64,000 bases of DNA from Candidatus Gracilibacteria bacterium (GCA_028687475.1 JAQUAB010000001.1:372001-436000), one strand, 5' to 3'; numbered from the stretch's first letter, positions 11,487 through 21,050 are shown. A program made the numbers and translations. Notes: generated by a model from the letters alone, not told the origin.

Positions 11487-12290
11487 CTAGACACGTCGAC
11501 GAAGAGTGAACATCATGCCGAATGCGATGAAGAATGCAGCAGCAATGAGAAGAAGTGTCTCTGGTCCAGTTTTTGTCTGAGTGACTTCTGCTGGAGTAGG
11601 TGTCGTAGGTTCTGGAGTAGCACTAGCAGCGAGCTTGTACGCTACACATTCATAGTGTGTATTGGCAGCACTCTCATTCGCAGAAGCATCGATAGTATGT
11701 GATACTACTGGGAAGCGAAGCATACCGACGAGATCACCTGCTTTCTTGTCTGTTTTTGTGAGCGTATACCCTGCTCCGATGTCCGCTTCGAGAAATTTTA
11801 CTTTTTGACCTCCTAGAAGAAGGAATTGAGATTTTGTCTCTCCAGTAGGAGTCACCCATACGATATCTGAAGAATACTTCCAGATATTTGCCTCAGATGC
11901 AGGGGTAGTTGTCCATGTTGTATTTCCGAATCGAACCATATTCGGAGTTTTCTGTTCATCCTTGTATGCAGAGAGTGTAAGAGGTGAGCTATTAGTCCAA
12001 TTATCGAAAAGTCCTGTGAGCTTGTCCCCTACTTTTACACTTCCACCATCGAAACACTGATCACAACTATTGATAGAGAAAGCAGAATTCGAACTACAAC
12101 TAATAGTCTTATATTCACCGAGAGCGGAACCAGCAGATGGAGCTGCTGTCATTGTCGGAACATCCGAAGTACCAGAAGCTACTGTAGGAGCAATAGTAAG
12201 AGGAGAATCTGAATCGCCCGTTGCTGCATGAACGAGAGGTGCTGCTGATACAAGCATACTTGTAACAACAAAAACAATAGAAGTTCTCAT
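11487..12290 (-). CDS. cell-surface protein with C-terminal sorting-like signal (267 aa)
   Basis: A signal peptide (MRTSIVFVVTSMLVSAAPLVHAA, first 20 or so residues) leads into a Thr/Ser-rich linker and a cysteine domain (NSCDQCFDGG ... LFDNWTNSSP) of the same kind as the N-terminal domain of the giant protein at 2962-7596. The C-terminus is a Pro-Thr linker, then TKTGPE, a hydrophobic helix and RRRV, which is the layout of a sortase-type or similar sorting signal, though not LPXTG. No TGA codon occurs. The gene has its own promoter and terminator. Role: covalently or membrane-anchored surface protein, by architecture. Confidence 0.85.
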   Translation of the reverse strand: MRTSIVFVVTSMLVSAAPLVHAATGDSDSPLTIAPTVASGTSDVPTMTAAPSAGSALGEYKTISCSSNSAFSINSCDQCFDGGSVKVGDKLTGLFDNWTNSSPLTLSAYKDEQKTPNMVRFGNTTWTTTPASEANIWKYSSDIVWVTPTGETKSQFLLLGGQKVKFLEADIGAGYTLTKTDKKAGDLVGMLRFPVVSHTIDASANESAANTHYECVAYKLAASATPEPTTPTPAEVTQTKTGPETLLLIAAAFFIAFGMMFTLRRRV

Positions 12291-12329
12291 AATGGGAGAA
12301 GAAATTAAGAATGTAAATATACAAAGCGT

Positions 12330-12357
12330 ATTGTATATTCTGGTGATTCTTTGTCAA
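12330..12357 (-). promoter_or_regulatory. promoter of the anchored surface protein gene
   Basis: TTGACA (12357-12352), 16-bp spacer, TACAAT (12335-12330) on the minus strand, 40 bp upstream of the ATG at 12290. Confidence 0.65.
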
Positions 12358-12428
12358 AAAAAAGCTTGTAGAAAGGAAGAAAATGAATACACTATTTGTA
12401 CATTTGTATTATAATTATATTTTTCATT

Positions 12429-12974
12429 ATGCTCACGAATCTTCAACAAGAGCTTCATAAAGCCAAGAATCACCTACAAAATGAACTCGCTAAACTCCAG
12501 GCCTGACGCGCGAATCCTGCAATCGTCGAAGGCGTCTATGTGATGGCATATGGAAGCAGTCAACCCCTCAAGAACGTAGCTGCAGTATCGACACTTGACG
12601 CTCAGACAATAGTCATTCAACCATGGGATAAGACCATTATCCGCGATATCGAGAAAGGAATCAGCGATGCAAACCTTGGTCTCAACCCATCGAACAACGG
12701 TGAATCTCTCATGATCAAGATACCACCACTCACAGAAGAACGTCGTCGTGATCTCGTGAAGCTCGCAAGTCGTCTCGGAGAAGATGGGAAAGTCGGAATT
12801 CGTACCGTTCGTCAGGATTTCAAGAAAAAAATTGACTCTGCAAAAGCAAATAAAGAAATCTCTGAGGATGAAGCAAAATCCTATGAGACCGATCTCCAGA
12901 AACAAATCGATGCTGCAATGAAAGAAGTAGACAGTTTTCTCAAAACAAAAGAGGATGACATTATGAAAGTTTAG
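12429..12974 (+). CDS. frr: ribosome recycling factor
   Basis: RRF splits post-termination ribosomes together with EF-G. The 181-residue product has the family length. QAGRANPAIVEGVYV near residue 24 matches the highly conserved RTGRASP region, and its glycine (residue 26) is encoded by TGA at 12504-12506. The C-terminal helices (TEERRRDLVKLASRLGEDGK and the DEAKSYETDLQKQID region) are typical. No Shine-Dalgarno sequence is visible before ATG 12429. Confidence 0.96.
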
Positions 12975-13058
12975 TGGTTAGATAAGAAGTTGCTAGTTGC
13001 TAGACTTAATAGTTGATAGAAGATTTTTGCAAGAAAATATTCAATAAACTACTCTCAT

Positions 13059-13445
13059 ATGTCAAAATATGAAAACCTAGAAGTATGGAAGAAATCAATA
13101 CTTCTCGTAACCAAAATCTATAAATTCTCTCAAGAAAATTCAAAGCTGAGTCATGACTATTGATTACTTGATCAGATACGAAGGGCTGCTGTAAGTATAC
13201 CAAGTAATATTGCAGAATGAAATGAAAGAGAAACAACAACAGAATTTATTCGATATCTTGTTATTGCTCGATGAAGTACTGCTGAACTCTCAACTCAACT
13301 ATTGATTTGTAAAGATATTGGCTATATTTCTGATGAAGAATATATCATTCTCTCTGAATCGATAATAGAAATTCACAAAATGATAAATGGACTCATAAGT
13401 TTCCAAAAACAAAAACGAGCAACTCTTGTACCCTCTAGCAACTAG
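13059..13445 (+). CDS. four-helix bundle protein (23S rRNA intervening-sequence family)
   Basis: The 128-residue protein has the family hallmarks: YENLEVWKKS at the N-terminus, LLDQIRRAAVSIPSNIAEG in the middle and FIRYLVIARGSTAELSTQL later. Three TGA codons encode Gly, including the glycine of SNIAEG and that of ARGS. The family is found as mobile intervening sequences in 23S rRNA of some bacteria and as free-standing genes; its biochemical role is not settled. The end of the gene lies in a 26-bp tandem duplication that also contains the start of mfd. Confidence 0.9.
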
Positions 13446-13469
13446 CAACTCTTGTACCCTCTAGCAACT
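13419..13469 (+). repeat. 26-bp tandem duplication at the mfd start
   Basis: GCAACTCTTGTACCCTCTAG plus five further bases occurs at 13419-13443 and again at 13445-13469, spaced exactly 26 bp. The first copy contains the end of the four-helix-bundle gene and the second the start of the mfd frame. The related 8-9-mer AGTTGCTAG recurs at 12988-13008 and 17125-17165. Confidence 0.85.
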
Positions 13470-16400
13470 TTCTCTCATTCCACCTGTACTACTGCCCGAC
13501 TCTTCATTTTGAAGAGTCTTTTTCGCGAAGGAGGGAAAAATATCATCATCACCGATAAAGAACAAGATACGAAACTTTTGGAAAACTTCGGAGAAAGCGT
13601 CACAAAGAGGAATTGGAAGAAACTCAACACTATTGCGGATTTTCTCGAAATGACAGAAATCCAGACTGGGAACTTCGTCATCCATCCTCAAATCCTCGAA
13701 ACAATAGGAAATCTCGAATATCTCAGACGGAAGACCCTTCACAAGATCAGTCGTGGAAATACAGAATCCATGGAAAACACGATCGAGACCCTGATAGCAC
13801 TCGGCTATTCTCACAGCGAATACAGTGGTGAACTCGGCACCTACAAGCGGGAATGAAGTATCGTGACACTCACTCATGCACAAAGTGGAAATACGATCCA
13901 TATAGAATGGTTCGATACAGAAATCGATAGCATTATCGAAATCGATGGTGCTGGGAATCGCAGTTATCGTGACTTCATCTGGATCAAGAACGAGAAAATC
14001 GATGAGAATCAGTTCGAGCGAAAAGTCGGGAAAATCAATGAGGAATTATTGTCTCAGATTACTTCTTGTGGATGAGGGTTCGGGGGTAGCAATCATCCCC
14101 AGAAAGAGAATCAGGAGGAATTTTCACAAAATCGAGTTGACACCCCCGAGACCTTTGTTACTTTCGGTCACGAAAGTAAGGGGAATGTATCAGGAAAACT
14201 AGATTCTGAAACAAATTCAGAATGACAGGAAAAGGGATTCTACCCACAAGGGGTATACTGACTATCTCCGAGAATGACAGAAACAAAGAAATGACCACTT
14301 AACCAACCCACTACCCCACTGCCCCACTACCCCACTAACATTATCCTTATCGGTTGTGACTTCCATGGAGACCTCGAGACTCTCAGAAAACATGCAAATA
14401 TCCATTTCACCGATTTTCATCGTGAAGATTCTATCTCACTCGATGTCAGTGTTCCTGATATCCCTCATATCGACGCACTGAAGCATTATATAGAAGAAAA
14501 CTCATCTAAAGCGAATATTTGCTTCTATACAAAAAACGAAAAATCCGTGCAGGATTTTCTCGAATTCCATGCACTTTCTGGATGTCAGATAATTCCAACT
14601 CCAAAAAGCGGACTCGAAAGTTGCGAATATAGTGAGAGCTTTTTTTTGGATCCTGAAGGATGGGGGTTCGGGGGTGGCAATCGTCCCCAGAGAGAGAATT
14701 GAGAAGCAACTTTACAAAATCGAGTTGACACCCCCGAGACCTTTGTTACTTTCGGTCACGAAAGTAAGGAAAGAGTTTCATGAAAAGTACAAATAGTCAT
14801 CACCGACGATATCCTCGGAAATATTTTCGTTCGAACCAGAACCAAGAAATCCCTCGCGAAAAACCTCGATCTTCTCCTCTATGTGAATCCTGGAGATTAT
14901 GTCGTGCACCGAGAACACGGAATTGCACGATTCCATGCAGTCGTGGATAAAACTCTCTGAGATATCCGTCGAGAATATCTCGAACTTCACTATGCTGGAG
15001 GTGACAAGATTTTCGTGCCTCTCACAGAAATCTATCGTGTGAGCAAATATGTGGGAGAACTCGAGCCACAGCTCACGAGTCTCACAGGAAAAGAATGGGA
15101 ACGAACGCTCGAAAAAACAGACGAAGAACTCGAAAAAATCGCAACCGAACTTATCGAGATCGCGAGCAAACGCACTCTTTCTCGTGGAATCACCTTCAAA
15201 AGTCTGCCAACAGAAGAAGAACAATTCCGTTCCCGATTCCCCTATGATTATACTCCTGATCAGCTCGAAGCGATTCATGAGATTTTTCGCGATATGGAAT
15301 CCGAGTATCCGATGGACCGGCTCCTCTCTGGTGATGTTGGCTTCGGAAAGACAGAAGTTGCGATGAATGCCATGTACAAGGCAGTGCTTTCTGGCTACCA
15401 GGTTGCTGTTATTTCTCCCCTGCTCGTTCTCGCAGATGAACACTATGAGACCTTCATGGAACGATTCACCGAATATGGAATCCATGTCGAATGTCTCACT
15501 CGCATGACAAGTACCAGTGAAGAAAAACGAATCCTCGATGGAATGAAAAATGGAAATGTAGATATTGTCGTCGGTACTCACAAACTCCTATCGGAAAATA
15601 TCCGCTGGAAAAAACTCGGACTTCTCGTCATCGATGAAGAACATAAGTTCGGTGTCTCACACAAGGAGACGATCAAGAAGATGCGAGCTAACATCGATAT
15701 TCTTTCTCTCTCAGCTACTCCGATTCCCCGTTCACTCAACCTTGCTCTCTCGGGACTGAAGAAAGTATCCCTTCTCGGAACGGCTCCGAAAAAGAAAAAA
15801 CCCATCGAAACTATCGTGAGCACTTGGACTGAGACGACGATTGCCCATGCGATACAATACGAGCTCGAACGTGGTGGACAGATCATCATCGTCCATAACC
15901 GTATCCGTGGAATGGAACAGATGGAGAAGGAAATTATATCAATAATTCAAAATTCAAAATGAAAGATTCAAAATAATTGATGAAAGGAAGTTCCTGAAGG
16001 ATGGGGGTTCGGGGGTGGCAATCATCCCCAGAGAGAGAATTGAGAAGCAACTTTACAAAATCGAGTTGACACCCCCGAGACCTTTGTTACTTTCGGTCAC
16101 GAAAGTAAGGGAAATGTTTCATGAAAAATACAACCTGGAACAGATTCCTCGACTTCGCTCGGAATGACAAAAAGCCAACCAACTATTATTACCACTCACG
16201 GTCAGATGCACGGAGATGATATAGAAGATCGTATCCATGCCTTCAAAAAGTGAGAATACAATATCCTCCTCACAACCACCATTATCGAAAATGGTGTAAA
16301 CTTTCTCAAGGCAAATACTATAATCATCATCGATCCAGAGGATTTCGGACTCGCACAGCTCCATCAGCTCCGCGGTCGAGTCGGACGCAAGTGAGAACAA

Positions 16401-17132
16401 GGCTACTGTTATCTCATGTATCGCAAGCCAGAACTTGCCGCGATAGAAAAAGAGCGTATTATCACCATTGCGAACAATACACACCTCGGTGCTGGATTCG
16501 AGATTGCGATGCGTGACATGGAGATTCGCGGTGCTGGGGATGTCCTCGGATTCAAGCAGGCTGGGAAGAGTAAAGATGTTGGTCTCACACTCTATTTCCG
16601 TATGCTCGAAGAGAAAATCGCGGAGATCAAGGATGAGAAACAGAAAAAGAAACCCGTGAAAATCGAACTCGAACTTTCCTATGCACTCGACGATTCGCTT
16701 TTCTTGTCAGAAAGTGATAAGCTCAATTTTTTCCGTGAAATAGAAAATATCGAAACCCTCGAAGAACTCGATGCTATGGAAGAAGAAATGATGGAGAAAA
16801 TATGAACTATGAACGATAAAATATGAGATAATTCAGATGCAGGAAAAGAATTCATGTCCCATCACTCATCACTCATCACTCACGTCACGAATCTCTTCCT
16901 CCTTCTCCGAGCACGTCTCACCTTTTCAGAATACGGACTCGAGAGCCTGAAAAAAGTCGGACAGAACTACATTTTCGATTTCTACGATGGCACGAAAGTC
17001 GAGAAAATCAGAGCATTTCTCGACCGATTCGATACCAAAAATCGTATGACTCTCCTTTCTGTCAAAAAAATCCGCACCGAAGTGCGGTATTGGAAAACGG
17101 TTCAAGAATTCCTCGAAGAACTAGTTGGTTGA
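13452..17132 (+). CDS. mfd: transcription-repair coupling factor Mfd with repeat-derived insertions
   Basis: Mfd removes RNA polymerase stalled at lesions and recruits UvrA. The frame is open over 1226 residues only if TGA is Gly. It contains a UvrB-homology N-terminal part ([16 protein letters not shown]), the RNAP-interaction region ([14 protein letters not shown] ... [10 protein letters not shown]), Walker A GDVGFGKT (about 627-634), DEEH (about 728), [21 protein letters not shown] and a C-terminal TRCF domain. Three repeat elements are fused in frame: 14067-14181 with following hairpin repeats and a Pro-Thr linker up to about 14325, 14654-14769, and 15945-16170. They fall at domain linkers or loops: before the D3-like region, before the RNAP-interaction domain, and between IIVHNRI...IISII and THGQM in the helicase second lobe. 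All helicase motifs survive, so the protein is probably functional. No ATG exists near the start; TTG 13452 follows the previous stop closely and is uncertain. The N-terminal repair domain is shorter than usual. Confidence 0.9.
14067..14181 (+). repeat. in-frame palindromic element, copy 1 (mfd)
   Basis: The most diverged of the three mfd copies: about eleven substitutions in the first 60 nt relative to copies 2-4 and none in the last 50. The translation reads GFGGSNHPQ ... [17 protein letters not shown] in the mfd frame. Outer stem TCGGGGGT / ACCCCCGA and inner hairpin TTACTTTCG-GTCA-CGAAAGTAA are intact. Confidence 0.9.
14202..14280 (+). repeat. short GATT...AATGACA hairpin repeats inside mfd
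   Basis: Units GATTCTGAAACAAATTCAGA followed by ATGACAGG (14202-14229) and a second ending CTCCGAGAATGACAG (to 14280) extend insertion 1. They belong to a dispersed family with variable stem and conserved flanks, seen between genes at 17388-17472, 41975-42105 and 46481-46507. Confidence 0.75.
14654..14769 (+). repeat. in-frame palindromic element, copy 2 (mfd)
   Basis: 116 bp, nearly identical to copies 3 and 4. Outer stem TCGGGGGTG (14668-14676) pairs with CACCCCCGA (14729-14737); inner hairpin TTACTTTCG (14746-14754), loop GTCA, CGAAAGTAA (14759-14767). In the mfd frame it encodes [20 protein letters not shown] then [18 protein letters not shown], with one Gly from TGA. Confidence 0.93.
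15945..15974 (+). repeat. A+T-rich in-frame repeat (mfd copy)
   Basis: Thirty bp translated as IQNSKGKIQN inside mfd, with TGA as the central Gly. A near-identical 30-mer lies in frame at 40599-40628 and an intergenic inverted copy at 38512-38541. Confidence 0.85.
15995..16110 (+). repeat. in-frame palindromic element, copy 3 (mfd)
   Basis: 116 bp, one apparent substitution from copy 2 (CAT for CGT, His for Arg), in the same frame relative to mfd. Followed at 16143-16170 by a GATT...AATGACA hairpin unit, also in frame. Confidence 0.93.
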
Positions 17133-17187
17133 TAGTTGCTAGAACCTTAGTTACTAGTTGCTAGAAAAAATTGGAAACACAACGCTC

Positions 17188-17475
17188 CTGGAGGATGGGG
17201 GTTCGGGGGTGATTAAAAACAGTGAAATGGGGATTGCAAAGAAAATGCAAAGATGCAATGTTTCTGAAGGATGGGGGTTCGGGGGTGGCAATCGTCCCCA
17301 GAGAGAGAATTGAGAAGCAACTTTACAAAATCGAGTTGACACCCCCGAGACCTTTGTTACTTTCGGTCACGAAAGTAAGGAATTGTATTCCTGAACCAGT
17401 CGGAATGATAGGAACAGAGGGATTCTCTCCGAGAATGACAGGAAAAACTGGATCTTCGCTTGCGATGACAGGAAC
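17188..17475 (+). repeat. intergenic repeat cluster with element copy 4
   Basis: The 478-bp gap between mfd and the cyclase gene (17133-17610) holds no gene. It contains a truncated element start (17188-17211), a complete 116-bp copy (17265-17380), and GATT...AATGACA hairpins at 17388-17472. AGTTGCTAG repeats and further short inverted repeats fill the remainder. Confidence 0.9.
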
Positions 17476-17610
17476 ATGGATCCTTCGTCACTACATTCCT
17501 TAGGATAACATTTTTCTTCGCCAATCGTACTTCAAGATGGAGAGATCCTTCACTTCGTTCAGGATAACGATTTTGTATCCACTCCTGCTACGCATTCGCG
17601 GACAAAATCG

Positions 17611-19767
17611 TTATTTGTGTGTCATATGATACACTCCATTCTCGAGATGTGTTTCTCCACGAATCAGAGAAATACACCGATTCATCATCACGAGCGACGG
17701 TGGATCAATATCTTTCTGATTTGCCCAAATTTCTCATGCATCATGGTACTTCCCTTCTCGATAAAGCGTGAGAGCTTTCTCATAGTTCTCATATATGATT
17801 CTATCAGTGATATCCTTCGTGAAACCAATAAGCTCATAGATTCGGACTCCTTCGGATTTCCCCTTCACGGCAATAGTATCCAGTTCACGGACAAAGAATT
17901 CGTCCGAGAGTCCTGTACGAGTACCGTGCGAGAGGATAATATGGACATTGTATTCCTTCCCTGTTCCCTCAAGTCTGGAAGCGAGATTCACCGTGTCTCC
18001 GAGAACCGTATAGTTGAATCGATCCTGTGAACCAATATTTCCCACCATCACATCGCCACTCGCCATTCCCACTCGGAAATCAATCGGATCCATACCATGT
18101 CTTGTGATATCAGCATTGAACGCTGGAAGTCGCTCTCGCATGAGAAGCGCCGTACGACAACCACGAATAGCATGATCTGGAAGCGCAAGTGGCGCACCGA
18201 AAAATCCCATCACCGCATCACCGATATATTTATCGAGCGTTCCCCCTTGTTCGATGAGGATATTCGTCATGTTCGAGAGATAGGAAGTCATGAGCGAGAA
18301 CAGATCCGTCGGCTCTAATTTCTCCGAAATCGTCGTGAATCCCGCAATATCGGAAAATAACACAGTCACATCCTTGTGTTCACCACCGAGAACGATATCT
18401 TCGTCTTTCTCAGCAATTTGTTCGACTACACGTGGATCCACATAGTGTCCGAAATTTTTCTGGAGTTCGCGTTTCTCACGATCCACGATGAAGAATCGGT
18501 AGATGAATGTGAGTGGAAAAGAAAGAATTGTTGCTACAAATACAGGAATGATGCTTATCACTATTCTTTGGACATCATACATATAGCGGCCAAAAAATAT
18601 CACAACAATAAAAAGTATTCCAGCAAGAAGAGGGGCAATAAATTTTGGAAGAAGATAATATCCTGTAACGGATAAGAGTGTCAGTATGGTAATAAAAATA
18701 TAATATGGAATTCCTGAAAACTCTCGCAGGAGTTTATCCTGGAGTAATCAATCAAGCATATTCGCATGAAGTTCTACTCCTGGTATATCTATACCCGCAT
18801 ATGGAGAATTGACGGTATCATGAAGAATAGAACCATCTTCACCAATGAGTACAATCTTTCCTTCAAATGTTTTCTTCAGAAGAGGTTTATAATTCTTCAA
18901 TCCAAGAATACCCACTGCCCCAGTAGATGAGATACCGGTATTTATATCGACTCATTTCTTTCCGAATCTTCTTAATCATTCATCCAAAATATATGATCTC
19001 GAGAGTCAGAAATAGGTATTGAGATATTTATCATTTTCAATAAGAGGAATATTTCTCTTACCAACATTCAATATTGATCATGTAGAAATAGTTTCTGGCG
19101 TCTTTTCTCCAATATACTTTCTGTAAACGGCAAGTGCAAATGATTCCAAGATATTTTCAGGATAATGAAGCGGAAGAGTATAATAACTTGGGAGATTTGA
19201 TTGTGCAAGAGTAGCATACGTATCGGGGTTATTCACAAACCCCCAAGTTGTTCCTGTATAAATCGATCGTGGTGAATTCTCACAGCCTATTACATCATTT
19301 GATTCATTAATATTGTCTTTCTGGCAATTCCCTCATCCACTATCTAGTTGTGTTGCCAGAACAATATTGTTATATTTTTTTAGTCCTTCAGCAAACTGCT
19401 TCTCATATTCATCACGATTCTGGAAGATAATATCAATACCTATAGCCTTTACTCATGCTTCTTCGAGCATATCTATAACTTCGAGGTACCAGCTTTTCGG
19501 AATACGAAGACTTCCATCTGCTGCACCGAAATGATTATTGGCCTGAAGCTCATTCATCATCTGGGTATCAATAGGAATCACAATAATATCATCACTTTTT
19601 TTGATTGTGTGTTGATAGATCATGTTCTGAAATATTCCTGAACGATAGATAAAATACTGAGTGGTTTTCTGAAAATACTCAGAACCAATCACATAAATGA
19701 TTCAAATCAATACAAGAACGATTCCCCATATTGCGAAAATATGTTTGAGATTTTTGAGTTTGTGCAT
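17611..19767 (-). CDS. CHASE2-domain adenylate/guanylate cyclase (718 aa)
   Basis: A class III nucleotide cyclase that would make cAMP or cGMP. It has an N-terminal membrane helix (about 10-30), an extracytoplasmic CHASE2-like sensor (contains a GIDIIFQNRDEYEKQFAE segment), two or three membrane helices around residues 350-430, then the cyclase domain. Metal-binding Asp residues are in LFSDIAGF (473) and YIGDAVMG (517); the transition-state Asn and Arg are in NLASR (594 and 598). These indicate an active homodimer. Several TGA codons encode Gly. Start ATG 19767 gives the expected anchor. The gene stands alone, divergent from a small anchored protein gene. Substrate choice (ATP or GTP) cannot be settled by eye. 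Confidence 0.92.
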
Positions 19768-19827
19768 ACACTGAGAAACCAAGAGAAAGCTCCGATTCCA
19801 GAGCAGTATATCCTAATATTTCCATCT

Positions 19828-20160
19828 ATGCAAAAAACGACACTTCACACGCTCCTCCGCGAAGAAATCCTTCGCGCAGTGACATTTGGTTGAGTATTTT
19901 TCGTCATCGTGATCGCGACACTCGCATGAGTCGCGAATGCTGCAAGCGGTGGACTCTTCGGAGATATCATGGAGAAAATCCTCGGACTCACACCAGGACA
20001 ACTCTCATCATACACTGGAGATGGTACTGTGAAAAATGCTGCAAAACTCGATGGGAATGATGTCAGCAAGTTCCAGAAAATCGCGACTCCAGGACAAAGT
20101 TGTGGATCGAACCAATGTATTTATGGATTCGATACTTCGGGGAATATACTCTGTAGATAA
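19828..20160 (+). CDS. small membrane-anchored protein with GDGTV motif (110 aa)
   Basis: An N-terminal hydrophobic helix (VFFVIVIATLAGVAN at about 23-37) is followed by an outward region with LGLTPGQLSSYTGDGTV, where the last part resembles the protein at 25523-27484 (LGTTDLANYIGDGTV). The C-terminus has CGSNQCIYGFDTSGNILC. Two TGA codons encode Gly. No known family. The motif suggests a shared extracytoplasmic module. Confidence 0.75.
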
Positions 20161-20193
20161 AATCTCATTCATATATTATATTCGACACACACT

Positions 20194-20226
20194 AAAATAT
20201 CCTATAAACATAGGATGTTTTTTTCG
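20194..20226 (+). terminator. intrinsic terminator
   Basis: AAAATATCCTAT / ATAGGATGTTTT stem with a T run, 34 bp after the preceding stop. A closely similar terminator, with similar flanking bases (CGACA before, TTCGTCAAA after), is at 22642-22675. Confidence 0.75.
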
Positions 20227-20311
20227 TCAAATCTTGTTACCAATATTGGAAAGGAATACAAAATGGAACCAAGATACAGGAAAATTACAGAACAAACCTC
20301 TGGCAACACAA

Positions 20312-20944
20312 CTAATCCATCAATAAGTTCATCCCCTTCTTGATATCCTCTTCCTTCATAATAATCCCGAGTTCATGATACGTCGAGAGAACTTGAATAA
20401 TATTTACTCCATGAAATGCGAGTCGTTTTGTAATGTTATAAAACAATCACGGAGTGGAAATCTCTAGATCCGAAAGCTCTCAGGAAATGAGTCCAAGTCA
20501 CGATACGACAAGTATCTGGAGACTTTGGGGGAATTTTTCTTGAATAATATTCAAATCATCTGTCTCAAAAATAATATCAATCTCATGCATTCATTCTATC
20601 ATAGTAAAGAATCATTTGGTATCCCTTCTTCTCTCGGTCATGAACTGTGTAACGAGTTCAATACTCTTCGGGGAACGAACGAGCGTCATAATAGAGAGTC
20701 CTGTTCTGGTAGAGATTCTTGAGAAATGATTTCCGGAAGACAAGCTAAAATTCTCTCGGAGCTTCATCCGAGAAAGTGCCATCTTGATAGCGTGAACTGA
20801 TACTGACTTCGCTGCTTCTTTCTCCACTTGTTTCTGGATATATTCAGCAAATGCTGTTAGATTCAAGAAATTATAACTCAGCGCTTCTTCGAGAAACGCT
20901 TGTCTCGTCACAATTTCAGTGATGATGTCTGAAACTTTTCTCAT
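20312..20944 (-). CDS. HTH-like plus ACT-like regulatory protein (210 aa)
   Basis: The N-terminal third (SVHAIKMALSRMKLRE) looks like a helix-turn-helix or small helical domain. The C-terminal two thirds contain ACT-type beta-alpha segments (STRTGLSIMTLVRSP and ISTPGLFYNITKRLAFHGVN, then VLSTYHELGIIM), as in aspartate kinase C-terminal repeats. ACT domains bind amino acids. An amino-acid-responsive regulator is a reasonable guess; nothing in the neighbourhood names the ligand. Four TGA codons are in frame. ATG 20944. Confidence 0.75.
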
Positions 20945-21050
20945 ATTGTTCTATATGTAACAAAATATTATTGATATAGAACATATTAGTTACTTTCGTG
21001 ATTTTTACAAAAAAATATTTATAACCAAAATACTTTATTTTTATTTCTCT

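Noticed and set aside
12988-13500. AGTTGCTAG/CTAGCAACT repeats as an attachment site of a mobile element
   Set aside because: They recur near 17.1 kb, but there is no integrase gene or element-like content between; treated as simple repeats.
13863-14220. Repeat-containing stretches of mfd as separate small genes on either strand
   Set aside because: They are parts of the mfd frame or antisense shadows; the protein similarity to Mfd continues on both sides.
13452-17132. mfd as a pseudogene split by repeats
   Set aside because: The frame is continuous over 1226 codons with TGA as Gly, all helicase motifs are intact, and the inserts lie in linkers.
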